From NCBI GenBank assembly GCA_025174535.1, contig JALBUN010000001.1, forward strand, positions 1,736,001 through 1,800,000: 64,000 bases of DNA, written 5' to 3'. The DNA is from Cantharellus purpuraceus. Taxonomy: Eukaryota > Basidiomycota > Agaricomycetes > Cantharellales > Hydnaceae. Each line of letters opens with the position of its first letter. Position 1 is the first letter of the stretch. Below are positions 1-11,978 of the stretch, in pieces. Below the pieces are notes generated by a model, which ran no database searches, had not been told where the DNA came from, and worked only from the letters and a program-made list of their open reading frames with translations. The translations under genes and the position numbers were made by a program.

Positions 1-643
1 GAGTGAGCTGTGTTATCGATCTCTACGGGGCGTTTTTGCTGACCGATCGATGATAGCCACCCTTGGACTCATGTACAACTCGGCATCTGGCACAAGTACC
101 CAAATCCACATTGCACCCATGTTCTTACTGTAGACGTCTTGGACCGGTCGATAGACCCGAAAACTGGTATTGTGCGGACAGAGCGGATACTGGGTTGTAA
201 GCAGAAAGCACCATTATGGATAGTCAAGGCAAGATCCTGCTCTACTTGTGAGAGAACAGTGGCTCTAACATTGGGTGCCTGTTATGCATGATATTCAGCT
301 ACTGGGTGGCTCGGAAGACGCTTTCGTACGGGAGGTGACATTCGTGGATCCGGTGTCTCAGCGAACATCAATCATTTCAAGCAACATGTCTATGTCGCAG
401 TATGTCACGTGCCTAGAGCGGATACAATACTCTCCGGAGCCTTCACGACCCACTGAACAGACACTATTCACACAAACTGCTGAGATACAGACGCGAATGC
501 CGATTTGGAAAAGTCTTGCGAACAAGCTAGAGGAGTGGAGTTGTGAGCGATTTGGAGATAATGCGCGGTTAGGGCGAATGGGACTGGAGAGTGTGTTGCG
601 GAACTTGTGGGAGAACAAGAGTATGCGTGGAGTTGAACAGTGA
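1..643 (+). CDS. UPS2: Ups2-type PRELI/MSF1 lipid-transfer protein, 5' truncated by window edge
   Basis: Proteins of this family pair with Mdm35 in the mitochondrial intermembrane space; yeast Ups2 moves phosphatidylserine toward phosphatidylethanolamine synthesis. The start lies outside the window. Visible pieces are the last two bases of an exon (1-2), an intron 3-56 (GTGAGC to TAG), an exon 57-228 reading HPWTHVQ then WHKYPNP and VDVLDRSID, and an exon 299-643 ending at TGA 641-643. The joins restore the family's N-terminal DHPW...KYPNP signature, and the C-terminal half has the WS-x-RF...NAR-GRMG pattern of Ups2/Slowmo rather than Ups1. The intron 229-298 starts with GC (GCAAGA), not GT. 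A second PRELI gene of the Ups1 type lies about 13 kb downstream. Family call firm; Ups2 subtype likely. Confidence 0.88.
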
Positions 644-1750
644 TGTGGTTTACTAGATCTCGTTTGTCTTCTTCTGCCTGTCATATTGATAATATAGATC
701 TCGCGATGTGTCTGAGCGACGGTCGCTTCGCTAGCCGGTACAGACTGATGTTGGCTGTGTTCCATCTGACCTTATCTAGAGGCGCTTTTAGCACTGTCCC
801 GACACTCACAAGAGGTGTCATTCCAAGTTGTAACAGGACATCCCCCATGTATGCTAATGCATACTAATTAATTGGTGCCGAGGAGGTTCGACTGCATCCG
901 TTGCTGATCAAGTCGGCCTTCCGTTCCACGCAAATCTTCGGCTTCGGGTGTCTGTTGCGGATTGTGAGAGCCCATTCCGATTATGCTTCAGCTTCAATCT
1001 GCTGCCAAGCTTGAAAATTTTGCATCGGATCCCCCTAGCTATTCACCCAACTAGCTTCAGATCCTCAAATCATTAAGGACTCCCATATTTAAAATGAGAA
1101 TTACTATTGATGTGTATAAGCAGGAAATATGCTTCTCAGAACCATCGAATTCTTGTCTTATTAGGAGAGTCGGGATAACCTACTCCCGAGTATAATTAGA
1201 TTATTACTGCCCTGCACTATTAGAGCGTTTTAATTCGCTCAGGGAATACCGAGCCCAGGCATAGGTGCAGCTGGTGTACTTTACCAGCACAGTTGGCAGA
1301 GCACGCTCATATGCACTCACTTGTATACGTCGTCGATGTTGTTATTCTACACAGTTTTTGCCAAGGTTGCTTCCGCATGTACACACCTGTGCAAGAAGTA
1401 CATTTGGAGATGGCGTGATAGGCGCCCGAACTGCAGAGTCGGACTTGACAACTGGGAAACGACGAAGTGACCGAACTTGGAACGGCCCTTTGTGCTCTTT
1501 CTTTACTGTTGTCCACCACAGTCTCTTCTCCACTTTCTTTTCTTCTCGCCAGACCTGTGATACCGGCTGGCCCGATTCCAGGATTCACCGTTCCAATCGG
1601 AAGACTTGAAGCTTCAGCTTCAGGCTCAAGTCTGTTGTTACGTTTCATTCTAGTTTACTTTTTCGTTATTCCCACTCATTTTACCTTGAACGTTGTGAAG
1701 TGAGTGATTCCATTTTATTGACCACAAGAAGTCTTATTCCGGTTTCCAGA
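644..1750. other. Intergenic region, nothing recognised
   Basis: About 1.1 kb between the UPS2-like stop and the start of the membrane-protein gene. Open frames on both strands lack an ATG with a credible context, have no family features and overlap each other. I found no tRNA boxes or repeats. It probably holds the UPS2 3' UTR and the promoter and 5' UTR of the next gene. Confidence 0.5.
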
Positions 1751-4202
1751 ATGCGTGTTAAGCACCTGTGGCACCATTGCGACGTTCCCGCGAAGGCGAG
1801 CTTAGTCGTACGTATTTCTGCTCATCGTCGTCATTAGTCTATTAATGAGTACTTTACCCAGTGGTCTCGCATTACATTCTCCTCCCTCACTACCGCCTAT
1901 TTCGTGCTCGCTGTCCTCCATTGTATTATTCAGGTTATCATACAAGCCATGGCCTTTGCTAGTAATGCTAAAGCGGCGGACCACCTTTGGTCTCTGGTCC
2001 AAAGTCAAAACCAAACCGGAGAGGCAAATGGCTTCGCTGTTTTAGGCGATGACCTCCGAATTTGCTATACTCTACCCTCCACCATCAACACGGACTCCTG
2101 CCAGGTTATCTGGAAGCCTGGTGGTCATTCTGATTCCTCTCCTGGAGTAGCAGCAGAGGCAGCTTCTTTAACATCAGTTGCACCAGGGCCTACGTCGGTA
2201 GTCAGCGTATCTTTTGCTACAGCTATACCGGCTGTCAACGACTCTTCCTCTTCAGCGACACAGTCCTCCGACAATACCTTTCCTTCAGTCGCTTCGGTCT
2301 CCAGTAATTCCTCTGTTGTACTCGCACCTTTGACTGGCATAGCAAGTATCACCCCCACAACCGTGTACTCTGTTTCTACTTTGCCTACGTCCCAGGCTTT
2401 GGCTGCAACAGACACCCTCAGCCCATCTCCATCTTCTCTGGAGTCTTCTCCGACGCCCTCTATACTTAAAGTAGGTGTCATACCCAGTTCTTTGAACGCA
2501 CCCACGCGAAACAACCTTGGTGGAACTGGCGATCGCCTTGATGATGGACTCGAAAATGTCAATGACCTTGGTAATGGAGGAGGTGATGTCATCTCTGTGA
2601 GTTTCCTGCTTCTGCTAAGTGTGAATGGCAGCGAGGGCTTACAAGGCGATCCGCAGGACCGTCGCGGCCTCTCTCAGCGCTCGGCCGTTGACAACAACGT
2701 CCCACTCACCCTTACCTGTGTGAAGACTCTTGTTTGGCCCGTGCAACAGTCAGTTCTGCATTTTAAGCTCTTGGAATGACAATGACTGATGACTTTTTCT
2801 TTAGATTGGAAAATACCAAGCGCGAAGATATCACCTTTATAGGTTTTCAAATCTGGGTGTTCAGCATGTCAATCATGGCGCTACTTAACGAGTCAATACC
2901 GCATATCTGCGTTGCCTTGCTTATGCATCTTCTGGTAACTGTATGGACTGCCTTCCAGATCTTCCAAACCGACCGGTTCCGTCGGCAATTCGCTAAGATC
3001 ATCACTAATGATGCTTGCCATTCTACAAACTTGCTCGGGTCTTACTGGCAAGCACGACAATCCGCTGAAGTCACAAGTGCAGTGCTTAATGGTACAGCTT
3101 TCTTCGTCGCAGCCTTTTTAACGTACAGGCTCATGAAAGTGCGTCTTAACGAGAAGATAGTTTGGCGGGAAGCTCACATTGGCCTTTCGGTATACTCTAG
3201 ATCTACGGATGGCAAACTTTTAAGCGAGTTGGCGCTTCTCTCACCATCAACAGGATTTATAGACTAGTGTTATCGCTCTCCATTGCCATTCAAATATGCT
3301 TGTTCTTCATCGCCTCTGCAGCGGCTCTGTGGCTCGACCAACTTTACAACGGACCAATTGGGCGGTTCGCGAGTCTTGGACCTCTATACAAAGGTGGTGT
3401 TATTGTAATGTTTTGTGTGAGTTGCAATGTGAAGTTACAGCTTCCTCTTTTGGAAATTGATATCATGCTTTTTTCCAGCTTCTCATCCCGTGGTTGTCCT
3501 TGGTAAATCGCTTTCCTTTGCTCTATGGTAGGGAGCTTTGAAGTGGCTGAACGATCACGTGTCTCTCTTTCTTGTAGGGCTGGTTCTCCGTCCGTCGTGA
3601 AGCGCGATTGATGGCACTGGCCTTCTTAATATTGAACCTATTCTTCATAGGTCTATGGGCAGCTATATTTGATTCGTGAGTCGGAAAATGATCATTTGCG
3701 TGTTATCCATGCTAATGTGTTTGACAGCACCTCTTTTCGATGGACTTTTATGCTCTGGCCATTCTTCGCCTTTATGACAGTGGCTGCAGGGGCTCTTATG
3801 ATGCTCACATTATTCCTGGGGCTTGCTTGTCGTTTCAACTTCGGGAAAGGCCTCCCGCGATACCTGAACACAGTAGAGCCCCTGGACGGCGACGACTTTA
3901 TCCCCGTTTTCTCAGAGAAGGGCCTCGATGCCGATCCCGAGAAAGTCGAGTTTCCGTCCACGGGACGTCCTATTCCGACGTTTTCCGCGACGTTTGGTAA
4001 AGGCTTGGAAGTGCCTAGACCAACTCACATGCCGTTTGGGTACTCACATGGAGACTCTATCATTAGATCTCCCTCCTCATCCCATGGGAGGGATGGACAG
4101 CTGGCACGAAATGACTCCAAAGGCAGTCTGATGAGCCACAACAGTAGCGACTCGACAAGTAGTCAACGTAGTGATGTGGGTAAACGTTGGGTGATCGAGT
4201 AG
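1751..4202 (+). CDS. Multi-pass membrane protein of unknown function
   Basis: No family recognised. Proposed exons are 1751-1807, 1862-2596, 2657-2748, 2805-3138, 3201-3416, 3479-3502, 3578-3675 and 3728-4202, which sum to 2031 nt (676 aa) with no frame break. The ATG at 1751 starts a short leader followed by a hydrophobic segment (TAYFVLAVLHCIIQ). Next comes a Ser/Thr-rich stretch with a few N-glycosylation-type sites (about residues 80-230). About five further hydrophobic segments follow, covering FIGFQIWVFSMSIMALL to the LWPFFAFMTVAAGALMML region. The tail is a polar, Ser-rich cytosolic-type region with an acidic patch. The layout looks like a surface protein with a glycosylated extracellular region, but that is inference. 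The 24-nt exon 3479-3502 and the in-frame 60-nt intron 2597-2656 are the least certain joins. Confidence 0.75.
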
Positions 4203-4422
4203 TAATCCCATATAAGCTGGTCTTTTCGTATTATCTGCGCTGCGAGAACTCTGTAACTCCTTTCTTTTGCGTCTAGTATTATACCATGTTCTGTATTTGA
4301 ATTCCATGAACTGACATACAAAAATGCTATACTGATGGTACAGGACAATATTGACGAAATGGGTGGGATAAACGCTACATCGGGGGAGAAGTTCGTGCAT
4401 TCAAGAATTTGCAACACAGCCA

Positions 4423-7400
4423 TTATACACGCTTGCGAAGTTCAGAGCCGCGCATAGATGGCTCGAAAGGTGTAAAGTCTACATCAGAAGGTGTTGGCGA
4501 GGAAGTTATCTCCGCCACTTCCTTGTCATGCATTAAAGCGGCTTGTCGCGCCACAGTAGCGCGTTCATACTCTCGGTCAGTTGGTGGCTTGACAACCATA
4601 TTTGTTTCCTCTTGATAGTTTTCCAATGCCTCACGGAACATGACCATCCAAGGGTGATCCATAAGTTCAACGGCAGTTGGGCGACGCATGGGGTCAATGG
4701 TTAGACATTGTTTAATGAAACTGATGCCGAGTTCACTGAGCTGGTCCGGCTCAGGGAGAGGGGGATGCTGAGTCGCAACACCGATATGGAACATGATAGC
4801 CCTGTGTAAGATGATCAGTGGTTAAGTCGACTTTCAAGGGGGGGCTCAGACCATTCATTGTCCAAGTTACTCCATGGTTTACGACCCGTAGCGAACTCTA
4901 GGACGACGCAGCCCATTGACCAGATATCCATAGCCCCGTGACGTCCACGCTTGTCATTCTTAATGACCTCTGGAGACATATACATCGGTGTTCCTGTCAA
5001 ACTATTATTGGCGATGCCTGGAGGCATGCCCGGGACGTTGTTGGGTTGTCCAACTCGAGAACGCTGGATAGTTCGCTGGTTTTTTGCTAGGACTTTCGCC
5101 GCGCCAAAGTCGACAAATTTGATGACACCCATGTGATCTAGCAAAATATCTAGAACTCAATTAAGCACAAGACACCACGGAAAAAAACATATTTGAACTT
5201 GCTGTCTGGTTTGATATCCCGATGGACTATACCTCTCGAGTGGAGATACGCCAAACCTTCCAACATCTGCATGGTATACACTTGAATGATCCTTTCATCC
5301 TCGATTCTTCCCAGCTCCAGCAACGCTGATAGACTTCCACCTTGACAGTACTCTTCGAAAATATAGACCTTGTCGCGGTGGACTTCAATCCCATAGTACT
5401 CAACAACATTTGGGTGGTGAAGCATCTCCATCACTTGTAGTTCTTCGCGAATCTGTGTATAAAGGTTGGGAAGTGGTGAAACATCCTGGTATCGAATCTC
5501 CTTGACGGCCATCAAGGAGCCAGAATCAAGATTCACTGCCAGATAGACAGACCCAAAGGCGCCTGCACCAATGAACCGCCCCTGCTGCCAACGTATCGAG
5601 ATGTTTGAGCTCGATGAGGCTAGGAAGACGAGTGACCTGTCTTCTGGCTTTTCGTTGTCCAGCACACGACCTATCATTCGCTGATCAGCCTCGACGTCTG
5701 TTCGACGATTCTCTAGCTCCCGTAATGCACGAATAGCATCCTCCCAGAATAACCGAACGCTCCGGTTGGGCACGAAGTATGTGCCTTGAACGACTTTGCC
5801 TTCTTCTGATCCAGAAGCTAACCAATGGTCGTCTTCGTCTTTGGTTGCCTCCAGTGCCTGCTGCCGCTGGAGCTCTTCTTGTCGTTCTCTCTCCTTCTTT
5901 GCTTCATAGCTAGAGCGTGCGCCCAAAATATCGAAATGACTGATCAATAGAGTCATGCAACTTGCAACCTTTTGTCGAAGGAGGCCAAACTGATCCTCGG
6001 GAAGGTGAAGTATATTGTTGTGTCGGGTTCGAAGAAGTGTAAACTCTAGAGCCATCACTGCCCACCGAAACGTTTTGCGGTCTGTGGGATCACAATCATC
6101 ACAGATAAACGCAACCCAAGAGATCGCCAATCGCGTCAAAAGGCGATTAAATCTGATCCATGTGGCTCTGTCCATATGCTTCTGCACGTGCTGGCCATGT
6201 TCCGAAGCAAAGCTGAACCAATTTTCTAAAAGCTCTTGAGATTTCTCTACACCTGTGAGTGCGTGTCGCACGTGGTGCACGGAATTCACAATCGCCTCCG
6301 CCAGGCGATTGGTTGCACGAACGATTTTGCGTAACTCTCGGTTCACAGACGGTAAGTGAGCCTGCTGTTCCGTGACACAGCGAAGAGTTCCTAGAGAAGT
6401 CTGCGAGTCCATCAGATCATCACTATCCACATAGAATATGTCGGCAAATATCTGCTTGGCTTCGACCAATCGATCATGTCCACCGTCCGCGACTAGCCGT
6501 ACACGATTGTCCTTCAAATCTAAATCGACATCGGGGACTTCGAGCATTAATACGAGTCCATGCCACACGAATTGCTCGATTGGAGACAAAAATAGAAGAT
6601 ATCCAACGTTTTCTTCCTTTTCACTGAGGTCATCGGTATGTTCTTCATCTTCAAATCGGGTTCCAACTGGTAATCCTGACAATGACTGTCCACCATCTGA
6701 TTTGGTATAGTACGCCTTCTGGAGAATGCGCCTAATTGAATCTGGGCGATCACGAAGGGTCGCCGACGCAACGATATATGTCCCTTCCTCTTCATAACGC
6801 TCGGTGTAAACCAGGAAGTGATCGGTAGCCACCAGCGCACTGATGAAGATGTCCAGATTGACGCTTTCGAGGGTATACTCGGCAGAATTGCTATACCGTT
6901 GGGTTAGAACCCTGCGTAAAAGCGCAAAAGTCATTAGGATTACTTCTCGAAAGGCAACTTCTTACCTGACATATCGCTGGAGCTTTCTGTATCGTAACCG
7001 AACACTATCGAGAACTTTACTGAACCAGCCCACCATCTGCTCATCGGACATGTCTTTTGCACGTCCCACCAGCCCTGGTGGAAGCGTATCGTCTCCATAA
7101 TCACTGCCTTCCATGGGATGGCTGTCTGAGACTGAAAGAAACTGATCCTCCTTGAGACGACGTTTCATTGACGGTACGTGCAGCTGCGTTTCGAAATAGT
7201 CTGTGACCCTGACCATCAAACGGTTCGTAAGAGAACTACAAACGGAATGACATTGTGAACAATTCCTTTCTGGAATGCAAAGCAACTACAACATACCAAA
7301 GTTGTTGTGCAACCAAAAGTGAGCCCTCCTCGGTGGCTGTGCTAACCTCGGTGAAAACATTTGATTGAGCTTCCAAAACATCCGTTTCTTTGAAATAAAT

Positions 7401-8981
7401 TCCTTTGGTCCCGCTCTTTAGCTTCCAGTGGATGAGTTTGAAGAAGAAACGGAGTGCATCCAAGATTGCATCGTCATAGGTGGCAGGAATACATCGAGGT
7501 AACGTCCAATTACCTTCCGGTACAGGAGCCAGTAAACGCTGATATTCCTTTTTGACGGTACACGCGAGACCAATGGAAACTTTAAAATCCTCAAGTAATT
7601 GATCTATAATGAGAATTTCAGGGTCTTTGACCTTGGACGCATAATCCAGTCGGACGTGGATAGATGCCTCCATAAGTCTGGAAGGGAAGCTCCCGATTTG
7701 GACGAGCTCATTCTCAAAGCCAGGTAAATTCATCTTTCTAAACATGGGTGCGTGGTTAATGAGAGTAGCACGCGATTGGCTGATGAGCGTATGCAGAGTT
7801 GTCAGGGACCCTTTCTCAAAGGTCTCTTGCAATGATACTTCCTTTAGGACCCGCTCTACGAAGGTCGACGTGTCAGCATGGTCAGTGCCATTTGGAGACG
7901 AGACCTGGCTGCGATGAGGATGTGACCCAATTAGGACCTCTGCGGTGGTGTTAGGTTGGGTGACATCAAGGGTGTTACTGCCCGTCCATGTTCGTAGACG
8001 GGCTACATGGACTCTGAGACGCGTGTCTATATTGTGCCATGCAATGAGCGCGTCGCAGCGCGCCTGAAATTCGGCTTCCGTGGTGACAGGTTTGTCGGAA
8101 TACATGGCTTTGAGGTTTGGATATAGTGATTGCGCAGCTTCAAGGCGGCTAAGTAAACCACCGACTTGAGTAGTTGCTAGCACAGATCGAGACGCTGGAT
8201 CACCATCTGCCTCAGGCTCGAAACGAAACGACAATATTTCAGTGATCACCGGGTCAACCGTCCTTAATCGCCGTTCTGTGAGGCGTCTCCTCTCCTCCGA
8301 CTCGCTGCGACGTCGCAAACGCGCCCGAATACCCAACCATATGTCCAGTTGCCGATTATGCTCGACCGACGCGTCCAGAGCGACAGCTATTCGTGTTTTT
8401 TCTGATTTGAGAACGTCGCCGTCTAAAACCGATGCCAACATGATCTGCCATTCTAGCCGCTCACGTTCCTGTGGTGTGACTGTATTCAGAGACTCCGGTT
8501 CGGGAGTTGGGGAGAAACGCTCGTGAGCATCAGCTCCAGGGCCAGAAACAGCTCTACTTGCGAGCTCCTCGTCCTCGCTCTCTCCACCGTCAACGAGTTG
8601 ACCCAGTCCACGTTGGAAATAATGGCTGTCCGGATCCTCTTTCAAGTACTTATCCGTGGATTCCGTCTTTCTAAAACGTTGAACAAATTTGGAATAGATA
8701 TCTGAATAGACAGGGGCATTCCCTGGCGGAAAAGACGGTGCCTCCGAGCCAGAAACTACTGACCCAGGAGAAGGGGAAAATGAGGATGGGTAAGAGGCGT
8801 TTGATTTGGGTTTGTACTTTGGCCGAGAGGTCCCCTGAGGAGAGGTCATGCCAGCTGAGGGGCTGTGTCGCATAGTCGTCGTCCACTGTTCGTCTTCGCC
8901 TAGCTCACCATCATCATCTTCTGCATGCGGAAAGAGGCTGGGAGTATGGCGCAAGGCGGTCTGTGAATTATTTCGAGGCAT
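4423..8981 (-). CDS. SSK2: MAP kinase kinase kinase of the HOG osmostress pathway (Ssk2/Ssk22 type)
   Basis: Ssk2-type MAPKKKs are activated by the response regulator Ssk1 and phosphorylate Pbs2, which activates Hog1. Exons on the minus strand are 8981-7297, 7235-6966, 6911-5203, 5149-4852 and 4801-4423, summing to 4341 nt (1446 aa). The N-terminal two thirds is the long regulatory region typical of Ssk2, with a Ser/Pro-rich start. The C-terminal kinase domain shows GAGAFGSVY (nucleotide loop), AVKEI (catalytic lysine), HRDIKPDN (catalytic loop), VDFGAAK and GTPMYMSPE. The HRDIKPDN codon for Asn is split by an intron (5150-5202) whose donor is GC (GCAAGT). I chose ATG 8981 because the frame upstream soon meets a stop and the divergent DRG1 gene starts at 9092. 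An extra 5' exon overlapping DRG1 cannot be excluded. Kinase call very firm. Confidence 0.93.
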
Positions 8982-9091
8982 GAAAGGTACTGCCACCGAA
9001 AGGCTCCCTGCAGATGCAAGGCCAGTGTCGGACCCTTGTGAGTCCCTGTGGGTCCTGCACAAGGACCAAGTTCACTATTCCGTGCCACACC

Positions 9092-11474
9092 ATGGGTCTA
9101 ACAGAAAAGGTATTCTTCAGTAATCATTGTTAAGCGTCCTTCATTTTCATGCTTTTGGTATAGATTAAGCAGATAGAGGGTGCGTGTCTTTGACAAGGTA
9201 GAGACATTGTTAGTAACGTAACATGACCTCTGAAGAGGAGATGGCAAGGAGTGGGTTTTAATCGATTCATCTTGTCAGTGTGAATTCAATCAGATACTAT
9301 ATAGCTCAGAAAAACAAAGTATGATTTCAGCCTCTAGCTTGTTAGATTTCAATTTGAGTTTCGCGTTCTATAGGCAACTGAGTATCACTTAGGGTAGGGG
9401 GATTGCTTCTATTTCTATATCTTCTGTTGTGAGGACAAGGAGGGATTCAGACTTCTCAAGGCCAAACTTGCGCGGTACAGAGCCCAACTTCTGGAGCCTA
9501 CCTCAAAATCAGGACCGGCGGGGCAAGGTTTTGATGTCCAGAAGAGTGGTGGTCAGTCTGCCTTCACAATTTTTTATATGCATTTCATGTGTTAATCTAT
9601 TTGGAAAGATGCACGGGTAGCTCTAATTGGTCTGACTTCTTATTGACTATATCAACTGCACTAATCGCTTCTCTAGGCTTCCCCAGTGTTGGGAAATCCA
9701 CCCTGCTTTCTAAGACAACTCATACAGGTGTGTTTTGCTGTGCGACTTATATCATTTCATTGACGCATCTTCATTTTATCCACCTAGCATCTGCGGCAGC
9801 GGCTTACGAATTTACGACCCTAACGGTATGTAAAGTGTATATTCACATAAAATATCTCAATCCCTCCCGTGCGCAAGGCAATACCTGGTGTGCTTGAATA
9901 CTCTGGAGCAAGAATTCAACTACTTGATTTGCCTGGAATTGTTGAGGGCGCTAGTCAAGGTATTTTCTACTTGAGTACATCATAAATGCCTATCATTTGC
10001 TAGGTCGTGGCCGGGGGCGGCAAGTTGTTTCAGGTGAGTTCCATGATGATTTATTCTAATGTTTCTATTTGTCTTACCTGTGATCAGTCGCCAAAACGGC
10101 CGATCTGATTATTATCATGCTGGACGCTACCAAATCCCATGAGCAGCGAAGATTACTTGAAATCGAGCTGGATGCAGTAGGCATCCGACTAAACAAGAGC
10201 AAACCTGATGTCGTGTTCAAGCAGCGTTCCACAGGCGGGGTAAGTCTTCATAGACATTATGCCTTCATTGAAGATCAGCGCTTATTGGAGCTTATAGATA
10301 ACGGCGAGTTAAAGGACTTCTCATGCTTTGTTTCTGATGTTTGACGACTTCTCAGCTGAATTCCACTGTCAAACTAACGAAGATTGATGAGAAAACGATT
10401 CGAACTGTCCTGGCTGGCTGTCCGTAATACACCTCCAATGATGTCATCTCTTTCTCTCTGATTAACATACTTACAGACAAAATCCACAATTGCGATGTCA
10501 TGATCCGAGAAGTATAGCTACTTCTTTCAGTGGTGAACGGTTGTATTGATTTCCCTCATCAGGACGTAAGAGGACGCGATGCTAATTGAGCTTATCCCTG
10601 AAATGTTTAGCAACAGATCACTATCGACGAATTCATCGACGTGCTCATTGGCAAGATTCTGATGTTTTGTCTACTCTTCTATATCTTTTGACGCGTTATT
10701 CAGGAACCCGCAAATACTTACCGTGTCTTTGTGAGTATAGTACACGTTTGTTCTGAATTGCATGATCCTATGATATTTTAGACGTGTTCAACAAGATCGA
10801 CTCTATCAGCTTGGAGCAAGTTAACAAGTTGGCTAGAGAAGACCATTCTGTGGTCATCAGTTGCGAGATGGGACTGAATCTGGACGGTCTAATCGAGAGG
10901 ATATGGGAGGTATGTGGTTGGATCTCCCCTCTTCTTTTACAGGCATAATCCTATCCAGGAATTGGGCTTGGTCAAGGTATATACAAAGAAACGCGGGGAG
11001 CATCCCGACCTATCAGACCCAATTGTCCGCAACGGTCCATCTTTGCTGTATATATCTGATTTTAACTTTGTCTCGCAGTGTCTACGAAAAGGTGCGACTA
11101 TTGCTGATGTATGCAATGGCATCCATCGATCGTTGGCGACGAACTTTCGCTATGCGTTAGTCTGGTATGTGACATGACTCTTGGGTGATGTGTATGTATG
11201 GTCTGCTGACATCTCATTTACAGGGTAAGAGTCATAACTTTATGGTAGAATAACAGTCTCAGCTGTTGTATAGGGCCGGTCTTCTAAATTTGCACCACAC
11301 CCGCAGAAAGTGAGATCGTGTCCTAGTTACGTCTCCACTTTGGACTAACAGCAAACACAGGTTGGTCTAACGCATTTTGTGCAAGATGAGGATGTAGTCA
11401 GCAGTAAGTCATTAATTTCCACGTCGAAGACAGTGTGCCCATGCTTTATTGTTATGTCAGTATTTACGAAGTGA
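9092..11474 (+). CDS. DRG1: Developmentally regulated GTP-binding protein 1 (DRG1/Rbg1)
   Basis: DRG1 is a ribosome-associated OBG/DRG-type GTPase that acts with a DFRP/Tma46 partner in translation. It shows the G1 loop [15 protein letters not shown] (G3), NKID (G4), and the TGS-like C-terminal part with VYTKKRG and a QDEDVV ending. I propose 24 exons summing to 1095 nt (364 aa), close to the family's ~367 aa: 9092-9109, 9164-9179, 9236-9250, 9305-9318, 9374-9393, 9451-9551, 9609-9629, 9677-9727, 9788-9825, 9878-9959, 10004-10033, 10088-10239, 10356-10419, 10477-10511, 10563-10565, 10617-10650, 10704-10730, 10782-10909, 10959-11024, 11079-11164, 11224, 11274-11309, 11361-11403, 11461-11474. 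The 3-nt and 1-nt exons are needed to keep family residues and frame. Intron 10651-10703 has a GC donor. The longest intron (10240-10355) holds no RNA gene that I can see. The start MGLTEK is in a good context (CACACCATGG). Confidence 0.9.
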
Positions 11475-11978
11475 ATAGTGGCAGTGAATATTTTTTGAAA
11501 AGTGGGCTTTGTGGCTTGTGCTTGATGGCGTGGGTATCATGCTGTCCATTACAGATACTGCGAGTAGAGCTGTAGTCCAATAGGGATATAGAGTGATTGC
11601 GGTAAACAAGTATGTGCCGGCTGATGGCCCGGACGCTGTCTTTTGCCAGGGTGGTCCCATGTTGTCCAATCTGTCCCTTGCGATATGGACATTGGGAACA
11701 CAAAACTCAATCCTACGTATCTTTCAACACCTTGTTAAGCTCTTGGCCGATATCTCCAGTTGTTCTACTATAGTACAGCTAGCGCTAGTTGTCATCCAAT
11801 TTCCTCCTCCAATAACTCCAAGTGCGGCTGCGACGCAATTGCTCCTCGATTGGAGATCGTTATCGGAACCACTCAACGACTTTTACGCGAAATATAACTG
11901 TGAGTGGGTGCTCTTAATCGTCGTTCTCTAGAGCCCAACTCACTAATTCACGCATAGCGAAGGAAATTTGTCACGGCG
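11475..11978. other. Intergenic region between DRG1 and the MBL-fold gene
   Basis: About 500 bp. An open frame covers 11593-11931 on the plus strand but shows no motif, begins without ATG and does not join the next gene in frame. It most likely holds the DRG1 3' UTR and the promoter of the hydrolase gene. I see no repeat or RNA gene. Confidence 0.45.

Noticed and set aside
880..1300. GGTTCGA and TGGCAGAG stretches considered as tRNA B and A boxes
   Set aside because: They are in the wrong order and spacing for a tRNA, and no cloverleaf can be drawn.
1467..1703. Hydrophobic open frame before the membrane-protein gene, looking like a signal peptide
   Set aside because: It has no ATG, does not join the ATG at 1751 in frame, and overlaps antisense frames of equal length; more likely leader or promoter sequence.
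10240..10355. Unusually long DRG1 intron considered as a host for a snoRNA
   Set aside because: I found no convincing C/D boxes (RTGATGA with CTGA near the ends) or H/ACA boxes; there is only a TGATGT near the 3' end.
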